From NCBI GenBank assembly GCA_018873245.2, contig JAEMBT020000006.1, forward strand, positions 3,939,855 through 4,003,854: DNA of 64,000 nucleotides. The letters run 5' to 3'. The notes under the pieces are model-generated. The model had not been told where the DNA came from and ran no database searches. It saw nothing but the letters and a program-made list of their open reading frames with translations. This document shows, piece by piece, positions 11,421 to 21,698 of this stretch. Source of the DNA: Archegozetes longisetosus (lineage: Eukaryota > Arthropoda > Arachnida > Sarcoptiformes > Trhypochthoniidae). The position numbers and the translations under genes were made by a program. Position 1 is the stretch's first letter. The number at the start of each line of letters is the position of its first letter.

Positions 11421-13004
11421 TTTTCTGGCTATCCTAACGTTAAAGTTTGAAAGGTTGGAACAGTGTTCAGATATATTTTATCTCATTTTCTCGATAGAAA
11501 TTGTTTTTATTTAATTTGATTGATGTTGTAGTTAAAGTTCGATTTTAGGAACACTTATTTTATGCCAAAAGACGACTATCATTAGTTTTAATTTTGAATC
11601 TGACCAAACCTGACACCTAATTAATTTTTCGAATTCCATATTCTTGATGAATTCTATGTCATTAATAGAATAAGTTGAAGTAAAAATTAGTGTATATATG
11701 CTAGTGGCTTGACAACGTTAACAACAATAAATTTGGAATAAAACGGAACATTTTGAATCACATTTACGCTATAATTTTATTCGTAAATAAACTTACCATC
11801 TATTCGTCGTTTGAATCCTGTACAAAGTATATCATAGTTGGTATCCTTATATATTTTTGGAATTTATTATTTTTTGGCTGATGTCAATCTGTAATCAGTT
11901 AATAAATAAGTGCGAAAAATTGATTCAAAAATTGATCAATAATTAAATTTCTCTTCAAAGGCAATCACATTAGCGTTTAAGATCTTGTTTCACTATTAAT
12001 AGCTTACTATTAGGCAAATAAAGACATTTTTATTATATTTGTAAACAATGGTCTTTTTCATTGATATCAAGGCTTTCGGATTACAATTATCTGAGTATTA
12101 AAGTTTAAAAATTTCAAGACAGCATAAAATAAAGTGCAAACTTTAACTAGGAGTTTTTTGTTATAAACAAATATTGACAAAATATTTTAAAAAGGTTGTC
12201 CTTTGTAAAGGATGCACTATCGGAACCAACAATCTAAACAAAACAAATAATTAATATTTCAATTTCGTTATGCTAATTAAATGTCAATTGCTTGGTTTTG
12301 ATTTCATTTCTATTCACAAATCCTGTACAATTACTGTTTTTTTTTCAATTCCCATCTATACACCTGTACACTGAGCACAATCCTGTACAATATAGGAAGA
12401 TTCTGTACAGGTGGTAAGTCTATTCATAGAGCATGAAAAGCAATTTGTCGAGAAAATTGTCACAAAATTCAATTTCATTAGTGCCAATCATATGATAGTA
12501 TTTCATTATAAACGAGAATAGAATATGAAATTTTGAATCTATATTAAAATACAATATTTTGGATGATACACCTACTTTTATTGATATTCATTCTGTGAAG
12601 AATGTTTTATAATGATTTCTGAGTTATTTTTGCTTTTATTCGTAAAAAGTATTAATGAAAAGTAGTTTTTGAAAATGAAAAAAGAATGATATCTAAATTA
12701 CTAGCGTTATAATACTATATGCCTTTGGATAAAATTATCAGAGAATACGTATCAAAACTTTGATATCAATAGTTACATCTTTAATCATTTTCGTTTTATT
12801 GAAACAATATTACTTATTATTTATAAGCATTCAACCCGTGGAGAATTTCACGAACCTTGAAGGATATATTTACAACAATTATTTAACATATAGAAGAAGG
12901 CGTCGAAAATTGTCAACCATCTGCTCAATAAAACTCCAGAAAAATTTATGAAAAAACTTTTCGTTAGTCCTATCATAATTTGATTGATTACTCTATTTTT
13001 ATGC
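11421..13004. other. Intergenic, scattered CCTGTACA motifs
   Basis: No gene seen. The palindrome-like core TGTACA in the context CCTGTACA recurs near 11818, 12322, 12362, 12381 and inverted near 12407. The pair near 12360 and 12410 could form a short hairpin. The meaning is unknown. Confidence 0.45.
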
Positions 13005-13847
13005 GTTATTGGACAGTTCGTCCAATGACAATTGGTCTAAAGACAATTGGTCTAATGGGACAATTTGTCTACTGGGACAATTCGTCCAAAAGATAATTCG
13101 TCTAAAAGACAATTCGTCTAAAAGACAATTCGTCCAATAATTGACAGCTGGTAGATGACACTGTGTGCCGATTCAAAAGTTGTCTGACCAATTTAAAATG
13201 AGCGTTAGGTTAGGTTAGGTTAGGTTCGATTAAGTTGTGTTAGGGTTTGTTACAACCAAAATGGTTTTTTTATTCATGAAAATTTAGTTCAATTTACCCA
13301 AGTGAACTTTTGACCTAGACATCCCTTAGATGTTATAACTGTTTCTCTTCATCTCTCATCATTCTGAATCCATTGATATCTAAATCATCAAAATCGGACG
13401 AGTAGTTTATCCTGTGAATTTCGTCTACTTCAACCCTACATATATATAATACGCGCGGGGGTGCAAAATTTTTAAACGTGCGTACCGGGCCTGAAATTTT
13501 TCTTTTGATATCTACTACTTATACTGATCCAGAAAATGTATGCTTTGACTATAAATTCAATGGCCCTTTTTCGATAGAGCATCCATAATCGATTATTTAG
13601 AGTTAATATGAATTAAGTATGGATTTAATATGAATGATTAAAGCTGGTAATCAATTTTGTAATTTGTGTGCAACAAGCACTTAAAATTTGTGACAACTAA
13701 TTTGAGACATTCTTTTTGGGCAGAGTTCATTGGACCAATTGGTCTTTGGACGAATTGTCCCATTAGACGAATCGTCTTTTGGAAAAATTGTCCTTTAGAC
13801 GAACTGTCCATTGGACGAACTGTCGTTGGGCGAATTGTCCTAGAACC
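13005..13847. mobile_element. MULE-type MITE with GACAATTCGTC arrays
   Basis: A 9-10 bp direct repeat, ATTTTTATGC, flanks the element (12995-13004 and 13848-13857), the duplication length of Mutator-like elements. The ends are inverted (GTTATTGGACAGTTCG versus GGTTCTAGGACAATTCG). Inside the left end are about eight ~16-bp units of GACAATTSGTCYAA (13011-13140); about seven units lie inverted at the right end (13726-13840). The core has no transposase. It includes four perfect GTTAG units (13204-13226). Confidence 0.82.
13204..13226 (+). repeat. Short interstitial TTAGG tract
   Basis: Four tandem GTTAG units, equal to the canonical arthropod telomere repeat, within the MULE-type MITE. Degenerate units continue for about 25 bases. 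Confidence 0.75.
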
Positions 13848-14033
13848 ATTTTTATGCTATTTCTATGACTCATATATTGTCAAAGACGTCGCAAAACATG
13901 TACTTTTTAAAGATGAATAAAGTCTAGTTAATAAGATACCATTTCCTACACCATTGATAGAAGCACTGCAGTTATTTCTGTGTTTGGTTCTCGTTTAATA
14001 GAAATATTGATTTAGTTGCATGTTTGTTATATA
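13848..14033. other. Short spacer
   Basis: Spacer between two mobile elements. The open frame that ends here is a product of the MITE arrays and is not a gene. Confidence 0.5.
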
Positions 14034-14263
14034 CAGTGCGTGACAAAGGTATAAACTGAGATTAAATTTTTTAATAACTTTTATTATTACAATATAATAC
14101 AAAGAAAATTTGACTAATTATTAAAGACTAGATTATTAATGATGAAAATGAGTTTGAATTTTTTACCCTCAACCCATAACAACAGCAACTGAAAAACTAT
14201 TTTTTTACTTTTAATTTTTTTGGTATTTTAGGTGCGACATAAGTATAGCACGCATGCAGCTAG
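14034..14263. mobile_element. Orphan Tc1-like IR/DR end
   Basis: The stretch starts TACAGTGCGTGACAAAGGTA, a typical Tc1-family end after a TA. A second related copy, GTGCGACATAAGTATA, lies about 195 bp inside (14231-14247). Outer and inner direct repeats inside a ~220 bp terminal repeat are the IR/DR layout known from Tc1-like elements such as Sleeping Beauty. A MULE was inserted directly after the inner repeat. I found no matching right end or Tc1 transposase beyond the MULE, so this may be a fragment. Confidence 0.5.
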
Positions 14264-16231
14264 GGTGTCCTCCCGATTGACCAACAAATAAAAGACCAAA
14301 AAATTAAAGCCCATCAAATTTGTGTTAAAGCTACTATTGGATAGTTTACTTAAACAATACTTAAATAGTATTTTCTCCATAGTTAATTAGGAAAAAGATT
14401 TATTATTAGAAATTAAGAGTAAAGATCAGTACATTACTAAAAACAAAATGTTTTAGAGAATGTAAAATTTGAAGATTCGTTTTTGAAATCTATAAAATAG
14501 TTTTAATATTATGCTAAGTAATAACAATTTTGATTATTTGAATAGATGAACGAATTTAAATTGTATTTTATTTCTTTGACAAGAAATAAGAAATAGCATC
14601 CAAAAAATCTAAACTCGATTTTCTATTATTGTTCAAGTCTTCAGTGAGATTATCTGTATTTTCATTGATTTTTCTGTATTTTAATTTCATTCTTTTGACC
14701 AAATGCCCAGCATTTAAAAGCAAGATTTTCCCCTCGAATATTTCTTGTTGATCTTCCAGCAAATCTATGGATTGAAAAACGTTTTTATGCCGATTACCAG
14801 ATTTTTGATTTAATGAGTGATGTCAGCCTTCTAAATGATTATTAGTACGGGGACCGTAATTTTTATAATGATTCCTAAGAGATTGCTCAAGTTTTGGCTC
14901 ATAAATCCATGTTTCAGTTACATAATCTAAAACCTTGACAATTTTCTCATCATTTCTATCTGAGGCCTCCATTATTTCACCCCAAACATCAACTTTATCT
15001 ATCGGCAGAAATGGTAAGGCTTAAGTTCTTCTAACCAATTTATGTAAGTTTCTGTCATTCCTGTACTCTGCTTTCCCCTTAATCGAAATAATTTTTCTCA
15101 ATATAGCTTGTGAAAATGAAATAAACATCCTTTTATTTCACTTGTAGGATAAATAGATTTTATAGCTTTGATAACTGCTGATTCAAAATCTATCTAAAAT
15201 TTTTGAGGCGCTAAAACCAATCCAAGTTCAAAAGCTTTATCTTGGAGAAGGCGAAACATTCTTAGATATGTTTGTAAGTTTTTATCAGGTAAAAGAATGA
15301 ATACGAAAGGAATCATCTCTTTTTGATAAAATTAATGTAAAATATATAATTGCAGGTATTGTTTAGGTACCGAAGAAAAAGTTCCAGCCATAAAAATTGT
15401 ATTTGTATCACGCATTAATTTGAAAAAGCGAATTCTGCCAAACACTAAAATTCTTGATTCATCATTGGTATCAATTAAGAGGAAAATTTCACCTTTCTTA
15501 GTTAACAAATAATCGCCTTGAATCACAATATCTCTTCGATGCTCAAGTTGATTTGGGATATGTTTATGTTTTTCACGATCTAAAATAGTTTGAACGCTTT
15601 CAAATGGTGTCAATATATTTCCAATTTTCAAGTCTGAACAATTATCTTGTTTAAGTCTCTTCACTTCATTAGAAAAGACACTTTCATAAGAATTTTAAAA
15701 TCTATTCACAGAATTTTCTTGAACACCCTTTTTTGGATTATTTTTAAATAGTTTAGTCTCGATTATGAGTAGATTTGGTATATGATTGTGTTCTTTTGAA
15801 TTCTCACCAGAAATTTTATTGTTGATCAATGTGATTCTCGCCAAACAATTATCACTTCTTTTATTAACACAAGCCCAATAAGAGGTAGTATCATGTTGAT
15901 TATCTTTTTGAAATAAATAATCTTTAAAAATTACTTGTGGCTTTCCTCGTTGTGAAGTTATGAATTTTATTTGATTTTCCATCGCAATTATTTTACACAA
16001 AACAAAGGATTAATAAAGAACTGAACTCAAGCTGAAGTTTAGAAATATACTTTGAGTATGAATTTTCATTCACAAGAACTTCTAAGGAATTTTAAACTTA
16101 AGATTAAACAAATTTATTTGATTGACTTAAACTGACTTATTCAATAATCTGAAAACAGGTGTTTATTGAATTATCTGATAATTAGATTTAATCTGTTGGA
16201 CATTTATTTGTTGGTCAATCGGAAGTAAACG
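14264..16231 (-). mobile_element. FLYWCH-MULE DNA transposon (dead, complete ends)
   Basis: The element is 1,968 bp and flanked by the 8-bp direct repeat GCAGCTAG (14256-14263 and 16232-16239). Terminal inverted repeats of about 30 bp share CCGATTGACCAACAAATAAA with a more variable first 11 bp. The single minus-strand gene encodes a FLYWCH finger plus MULE transposase, broken by several stops. Insertion target is the Tc1-like end on its left. Confidence 0.9.
14568..16000 (-). pseudogene. FLYWCH-MULE transposase remnant
   Basis: On the minus strand, 16000-15695 encodes a FLYWCH zinc finger (FITSQRGKPQVIFKDYLF, then YWACV...DNCLARI and HNHIP). After a frameshift, 15664-15332 reaches the start of the MULE catalytic domain (FMAGTFSSVPKQYLQLYILH). 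The first catalytic Asp of the family pattern 'DGTF' is Ala here. Further pieces follow with in-frame stops: DFESAVIKAIKSIYP with EIKGCLFHF (second Asp), then NNHLEG-HHSLNQKSGN (Glu region, with a stop replacing Trp). The C-terminus ends at 14568. At least five stops plus one frameshift are present, so it cannot make an active enzyme. The domain order matches FLYWCH-MULE proteins of arthropods. Confidence 0.88.
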
Positions 16232-17067
16232 GCAGCTAGTTTATCTAAAATCGGTGCTTAGTCGTTAATCTTTGTTTACAAACGTAATTAAAAATCATTC
16301 AAAAATAATTTACTTTTTAAGATAGAAGATTGAAACTATGCTGCAATTTAGATAAGTTAATAGGTTTTTATTTAAGTATGCACTAAAGTTAATTCATTAT
16401 TATTTGAAGTCATTAGAGTCTTTAAAAATGTATTGCTACTTAAAACTGTTTCTTTGCAATTTTATTGAGAAGTTGTGTTGTAAATAGAAAGTTCCTAAGA
16501 AATTTTCTAGAAAGTCTTGAGAGACAATTTTCCATCAAAGAACTAGAAGTTTTCTCTTGGTAAACCTTCCATTGAAAATATGAATCTGCCATTAGAAAAT
16601 AAAACTAATCCAAAGAATATATATTAAAAATCATTTATTAGTTGTTATTTAAAATTATTTCGGTTTATTCTTCGTAATTATTTTTTAAAAGTATAATTGG
16701 CTATCAAACAGTAATTAGTTCTAATCATTACTAACAGCTGAATGATTTTTAGAAGACGTATTATTTTATTTCATGAATCTGTGATTCATTATATTTCTAT
16801 GAGAGAAAAATTTCTATGCTATAGAAATATCTATAAAACTTTTTAGAAAGCTCCTCGCCGACAGATAATTTCTAGAGGTTTTCCAACGCTGGTGGAAAGT
16901 ATGTTTTATTTGCCCTATCCTTCTCAAAGAAATTATCGAGTTATATTTTCAATATAAATTTTATAGCAGATAGGTTAAGCTTTAATTATATTTATTTTTA
17001 ATTGAGATTACACGAAAAATTGAAAAAGTTACAACAGAATGTTCGAAATTGCTTGAATTTAGTACTA
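16232..17067. other. Intergenic with TTTCTAGAAA-rich repeat fragments
   Basis: No gene. Palindromic motifs around TTTCTAGAAA and TTTCTATGCTATAGAAA recur here (16500-16560, 16790-16880) and again near 18150, 24220-24300 and 30870. They may be remnants of one MITE family, but I cannot define ends. Confidence 0.4.
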
Positions 17068-17526
17068 CAGTCACATCTCTCTATAACGAAGTCAGATATA
17101 AACATCTCAGTAAAGTGTACACTTTTGATATTTTGTTTGGTTCATCAAATGACTAACGATAGAAAATTCCACTTATGGTGAACTCAAATATGGTGAATCT
17201 TCTGTTTTACTGAACTGTCTTCTATCAAGAATAAGCATTCTTTTAGTCGCTGTAGTGAAAGCAAGTCAGATATTATTTGTTCTCGAAATTTTCATTCATT
17301 AGCAATTCAATTTTACTTTCGATGACATTAAATAGCTTTCCTCGTAATAAATTTTATAAAACTTTAAAGTCATATATTTTGATTATAAATTTAATACTTA
17401 AACCAGTCATTCACACGAATGATATTGCAAGTCACTAACAGTGGTCTATATCAGGTATAGTGAACTACTGTTAAAGTGAATGAATTTCTCTAGCATTAGG
17501 CTATTTACTATAACGAGAGGTGACTG
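17068..17526. mobile_element. Pogo/Tigger-like MITE
   Basis: The element is 459 bp with inverted ends CAGTCACATCTCTCTATAAC (left) and CAGTCACCTCTCGTTATAG (right, complement), flanked by TA on both sides (17066-17067, 17527-17528). The CAGTCxxxCTCTATAACG pattern is typical of pogo/Tigger branches of Tc1/mariner. No coding capacity. Confidence 0.8.
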
Positions 17527-17599
17527 TACATATATCAATTAATTTCATTGAGTACTATAAAGTGGCAAAATACATAAGACTCCACTTTAGAGTCAAAAA

Positions 17600-17990
17600 T
17601 TTTTTAACATTAACCCTTTTATCACCCGACACGTACTAATTCACTTTTATAATCATAGTCCCTTAGACTTATAATCATTTCTTTATATACTACTCATCAG
17701 TCCCCTCATGTCTAAACTTTTATTATTAATCTATTGTACTTTTTGTAGCTACTAATCTTACTAATTGAACTGGTATGCGCATATGCACGCTATAATGGCT
17801 ATAAAAGCCCTAGTTTTTACTAACTATGGGTTAGAATGTATCTCTCATTAGGAGAGTCATTGTCCACCAGTAAATAAACTCATTTTCGACTAATTAAGGA
17901 GTGTTTGTGTTAGTGCGCACGAATCTCCTGAAAGATTGGCCCCATATTTTTCGACTAATCAAAGGTCGCACTAAAGTACTGAGCTACAAT
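17600..17990. other. Possible LTR-like or promoter-bearing repeat, unassigned
   Basis: A stretch with a TATAAAAG-type box (near 17800), then AATAAA (near 17873) about 70 bp later, in a locally less AT-rich context. This is the layout of a solo LTR (U3-R-U5). I find no second copy and no target duplication, so the call stays weak. Confidence 0.2.
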
Positions 17991-18189
17991 TTGAGTTATA
18001 TTTGAAGCCACAATTAATATTATGTTGTGGGAGAAAAAGTATTATCCACTTGACAAAATTTTATTAAATAAACGTTACTTTATAACCACTGCGCTAAATA
18101 TTATAAGTGTAAATTGATTTTTGATTACATAGTTTAATTATTTCTGATTTCTATGCTATAGAAATTGATATTTTGATAGTTTTTCGTAA

Positions 18190-18693
18190 TCAATCCATTT
18201 GTCTGGAAGAACTTTGTTGTGAGAATTCTTCTGGGTAACTCATTACAATATGTTTCGAATATTCAGGCATGAAAGTAAGAGTACTCGCAAAACCATTATT
18301 AGAAATCGAAACACAAGCCATTCCTCTGTAAGGCTCTTGAGTGATCTTATAAATTCTATCATTTCCTGATTGTGAATAACGCACTTCGAATTTTGCAGTT
18401 TGTTGTTTGATAAGATCCATCGCAGCTCTAACGAATCGATTGAGAGTTTTAAATTCATTATGTTTTAGAAAATGATATAAGAGCGACGACTTTGATTCGA
18501 ATCCAATAACTATATCACAAATTTTGTCATCATTGGGAGTAGGACATTTATGATTTTTAAAATTCGACTTATTTAAAACTTCATCAAGATTATCTTCAAT
18601 ACTTTTATTCCAAATAGACCATTGATCCTGTACATTAACTTCATTGAGAACTGTTTCCCACATCTTTGCCTTAGGAGGGTTTTGCTCTTTCAT
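18190..18693 (-). CDS. Unrecognised open frame 3 of a three-frame cluster
   Basis: An open frame of 167 codons on the minus strand, starting MKEQNPPKAKMWETVLNEV and ending SSRQMD. I do not recognise it. It has no signal peptide or membrane helix and is mixed-charge and mostly helical-looking. The start codon overlaps the stop of a different open frame covering 18690-18870 (with ...FALSFLEGN.. and a Lys/Glu-rich end), which in turn abuts the frame at 18872-19492. The breaks fall in A-runs. The three pieces could therefore be one protein of about 430 residues broken by two single-base indels, either real decay or assembly errors. It could be host, retroelement or an old viral insertion; no hallmark settles this. 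Confidence 0.5.
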   Translation of the reverse strand: MKEQNPPKAKMWETVLNEVNVQDQWSIWNKSIEDNLDEVLNKSNFKNHKCPTPNDDKICDIVIGFESKSSLLYHFLKHNEFKTLNRFVRAAMDLIKQQTAKFEVRYSQSGNDRIYKITQEPYRGMACVSISNNGFASTLTFMPEYSKHIVMSYPEEFSQQSSSRQMD

Positions 18694-18871
18694 AGCTTTT
18701 GCTGCTGGTGGTTTGATTTTTCTTTTTCTTTCTTCATGGAAATTTCTTCGAACTTGTTTTTATATAGAGCCAGAGCGAATTCTATCAAGTTTATGAACTC
18801 TCTAATTTCAATATTTCCTTCAAGAAAACTCAATGCGAAGTCAACAGCATTTTTAATTATCTGATCATATT

Positions 18872-19492
18872 TTAGAAAATTTTTATCGTGTAATTTACAT
18901 CAATTATGCGATCTTTGTCATTATGAGCGAGGCAGGCTAACATTGCTTTCAACTTTTCGCCAAAGTCTTCATCATTCGAATTATTTTTCATCACATTTTC
19001 CTTGAATACTTCAATAGCTTTATTTCTATAACATTCAAATCTCAATCGATGTTTTCCATTTCCCTTTGAGAATTCTTTATAAATAGATTTATCAAAATCT
19101 GGTATATCGTCTAGTTGATCAATGTCTTTATATTTTATAAGAAGTTTCAATAAAGTTTGTTTATCTCCTGCGCTCATTTCTTCGAGACGGCAAAAACTGA
19201 TTATTATTCTATTGTTTATATTTATAAGAAAATCTTCAGTAATTTTTATGAAAAGTTGATCATTTGACTCAGAATCGAAGAGCGAATAATAAGAGCACAA
19301 TCTCTTCAAGATATCGATTTTATCAGTGCACAGATTTCTCGATTCAATGGTCAACATTTCATAAAAATTATAATCTTCTGAAATTTTTCGTATCTTATCA
19401 CAGGCTATGGTTTCTTTTGGATTAAGTGATGAAATAATTTGATTCAGCTTGATTGTTACTGAATTATTATTTCCTCTTCTATCGTCTCCCAT
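18872..19492 (-). CDS. Unrecognised open frame 2 of a three-frame cluster
   Basis: An open frame of 206 codons on the minus strand, MGDDRRGNNNSVTIKLNQII to TIKIF. It is charged and soluble-looking with many Asp/Asn/Lys residues and no motif that I can name. The stop lies right after an AAAAATTTT run, and the next frame (18870-18690) continues without a gap, which suggests a slipped base. The upstream bases 19493-19823 contain no recognisable promoter. A second frame is open across the start region (19500-19560), so the true N-terminus is uncertain. Confidence 0.5.
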   Translation of the reverse strand: MGDDRRGNNNSVTIKLNQIISSLNPKETIACDKIRKISEDYNFYEMLTIESRNLCTDKIDILKRLCSYYSLFDSESNDQLFIKITEDFLININNRIIISFCRLEEMSAGDKQTLLKLLIKYKDIDQLDDIPDFDKSIYKEFSKGNGKHRLRFECYRNKAIEVFKENVMKNNSNDEDFGEKLKAMLACLAHNDKDRIIDVNYTIKIF

Positions 19493-19823
19493 TCTGTTAG
19501 AACAAAGGATCTTTCTATAAATTCCATCTTGAGAGCGGTAGGAGAATTTTTAGCAAACATAGCTTGTATTAATATAGATGGACACTAAACATATAGGAGT
19601 AAATAGTAAAACGTCTAATCAACATATAATGAAAATAATTGATTTCTCATAGCTTAAGCTTGGTTAACAAAAATTATTTTAAATCAGTTCTCCGCGCATG
19701 ATAAACAACTATGGTAGAAAATAGACAAACAATGTTACACAAAAACGGATAATCTCACTACATGAATTTAGTTATGAAAAAATAGAAAATCACGAATCGA
19801 TGAAAGAATAAAAAGAATGCGTT

Positions 19824-20651
19824 TTATATTAACAAAAAAATTTTGAACTCACTTTCTTCACTAGATATCCACCACCAATGCTTCTCTAAGTCGAGTCTCG
19901 ATTTAACTGAACTGTTATTTGTATCCCACTCTTTATCGTCTTGCCAAGTCTTTATATTTTGGTCGAAATTCATCAAATCAATGTCACTTGTGATAATTTT
20001 AGAGTATTCTTCGAAACCGAATATTTCAGTCGACTCTTCGTCTTTGACTTCGATTTTGATATCAGCAAAAAAGTTCTCCAACAACTCGATTCCTGATCTT
20101 ATTTGACAAATCTTTGTAGAATCAGAATATTCAGGCTTTTTCCAACACTCCAGCTCATAGACAGCTGGAAATGCTAAGAAGCTTTGCAAAAATTCAACAA
20201 TAGTATCAGCGCAATCTTGAATAATAAGAATTAGAGATTGATCCAAATTAGAATAATTCTTTGTTTTTCGCTTGATGAAATGTACTATTCCTTCTTTCTT
20301 GAGATCGAGTTGGGTTTCAATTGCAAAAATTGATATATAAATATTCTCAATAGTATGAATGAATTTGAATGTTCGACAACGTTCGTTATCATCAGTCTCG
20401 TCTGAAGTTGTGATAAGAAGATGTTTAAAAGCGTCTAATTGTATTATACTAGTTATCAAGAAATTTAATTCGTTATCAGTTATAAGTTCTATTCTAACTG
20501 TATAACTTAATTTTGTGTAAACTTCTTCAGTATAACTTTTAAGCTCAGGTTCGTTTCTAAAATCAGGCTTCAAATTTGAACTATATTTTCTCGGTTTTTT
20601 CTGCTTTGGATACTTGGTTTTAGGATACTTGTTTATCATTAAACGACTCAT
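19824..20651 (-). CDS. Unrecognised open frame 1 of a three-frame cluster
   Basis: An open frame of 275 codons on the minus strand, the longest unassigned frame in the window. The N-terminus is strongly basic and Pro/Lys-rich (MINKYPKTKYPKQKKPRKYS), then mostly acidic/hydrophobic helices, and a Trp-rich end (KHWWWIS). A good donor-like GTGAGT lies just before the stop (about 19843-19852), so the last residues could be intronic. No signal peptide or clear membrane segment. It lies 330 bp upstream of frame 2 in the same orientation, so the cluster may be one transcription unit. Function unknown. Confidence 0.5.
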   Translation of the reverse strand: MSRLMINKYPKTKYPKQKKPRKYSSNLKPDFRNEPELKSYTEEVYTKLSYTVRIELITDNELNFLITSIIQLDAFKHLLITTSDETDDNERCRTFKFIHTIENIYISIFAIETQLDLKKEGIVHFIKRKTKNYSNLDQSLILIIQDCADTIVEFLQSFLAFPAVYELECWKKPEYSDSTKICQIRSGIELLENFFADIKIEVKDEESTEIFGFEEYSKIITSDIDLMNFDQNIKTWQDDKEWDTNNSSVKSRLDLEKHWWWISSEESEFKIFLLI

Positions 20652-21698
20652 TTGAAATCATTATTTCTTCAATTATGCCAATGATTGAGATTGTTTTTGC
20701 TGTTTAAGTGAAAGATATGAATATTCATTATAGATTAGTATGAAGGAGATTATTTTATTTCATTACAAGAAGCTCATTTAGTTAATCTAATTAACAAACG
20801 TTTTGAAAATTTTACTAGTTATGAAAGTAAATGTAATAATTATTAAAGACTTAACGAAGATTTTTTATCTTATCAGTGAGAATTAGCAAATATGGTAGCA
20901 TTACTCATCGTCTACAATCAACAGATGACATCATCAACTTTACATTTAGTGAAACGAAACTTTATTTTCTAAATTCATAGTTATTCATAATTTACAAAAA
21001 TTTAGAAAATCATCATTCTTACCTGATACTTAACTATATGCTTTTCGGATTAAGGATATTTTTAGTTTAATTGTAAGCCAATTTTTCTCAACTTGACTCA
21101 AATTATCTATAACTTAAATTCAGTGTTTCAAATTAATTTGATGTTTCTTTTGTAACAAGTTTATTCTAACAATGAATTAATGCCTTTTTCTGGAAAATGG
21201 AATTAATTAATTAGGCGAATAAATTTGTTAAAATCGAAACAATCATTTAATTTGAAATGCAACTCAAAAATGACTAGATGGATTTGAAGCGTAATATCTA
21301 TTGTATAAAAAGGTAACCGAAACATGATAATTCCCTAGCAATTGCATTCAGATACTTCACGATAAGATAGAATTATATGAATAGTTATTAAAATATTGAT
21401 ATTGCATAAATTTAATATAAAAATATGTTTATTTCAAGCTCATATCAAATAGGAAAAATATTTAATGAAACTATTTAATGGAATTTTATATAATAAACTA
21501 TTTGATTTGAAACGAGCAATAAGTCGTTATTTCCAGTTAACTTCTATTTTGGATTTTACTTGAATTATTCTTTGACTTGCTTTTATCTATATTAAAAAAG
21601 TCAGTACATGTTTCAATCAAAAATTAATTTATTGGCATCATAAAACATCAATTTTAACGTTTGAACGAAATTTAAAATTAAAAAAATATATAGCTTAA
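20652..21698. other. Intergenic, nothing recognised
   Basis: AT-rich spacer. No open frame, RNA or repeat that I can support; ends at the TTAA of a piggyBac-type MITE. Confidence 0.5.

Noticed and set aside
12760..12951. 63-codon plus-strand open frame
   Set aside because: Short, Ile/Leu/Tyr-rich, no homologous motif and no promoter or splice evidence.
13011..13140. CRISPR-like array of short repeats
   Set aside because: Units are adjacent with no unique spacers, mirrored at the other end, and flanked by a target duplication, so it is a MITE in a eukaryotic genome.
17600..17990. Confident solo LTR call
   Set aside because: TATA and AATAAA are suggestive, but there is no TG..CA boundary, target duplication or second copy in the window.
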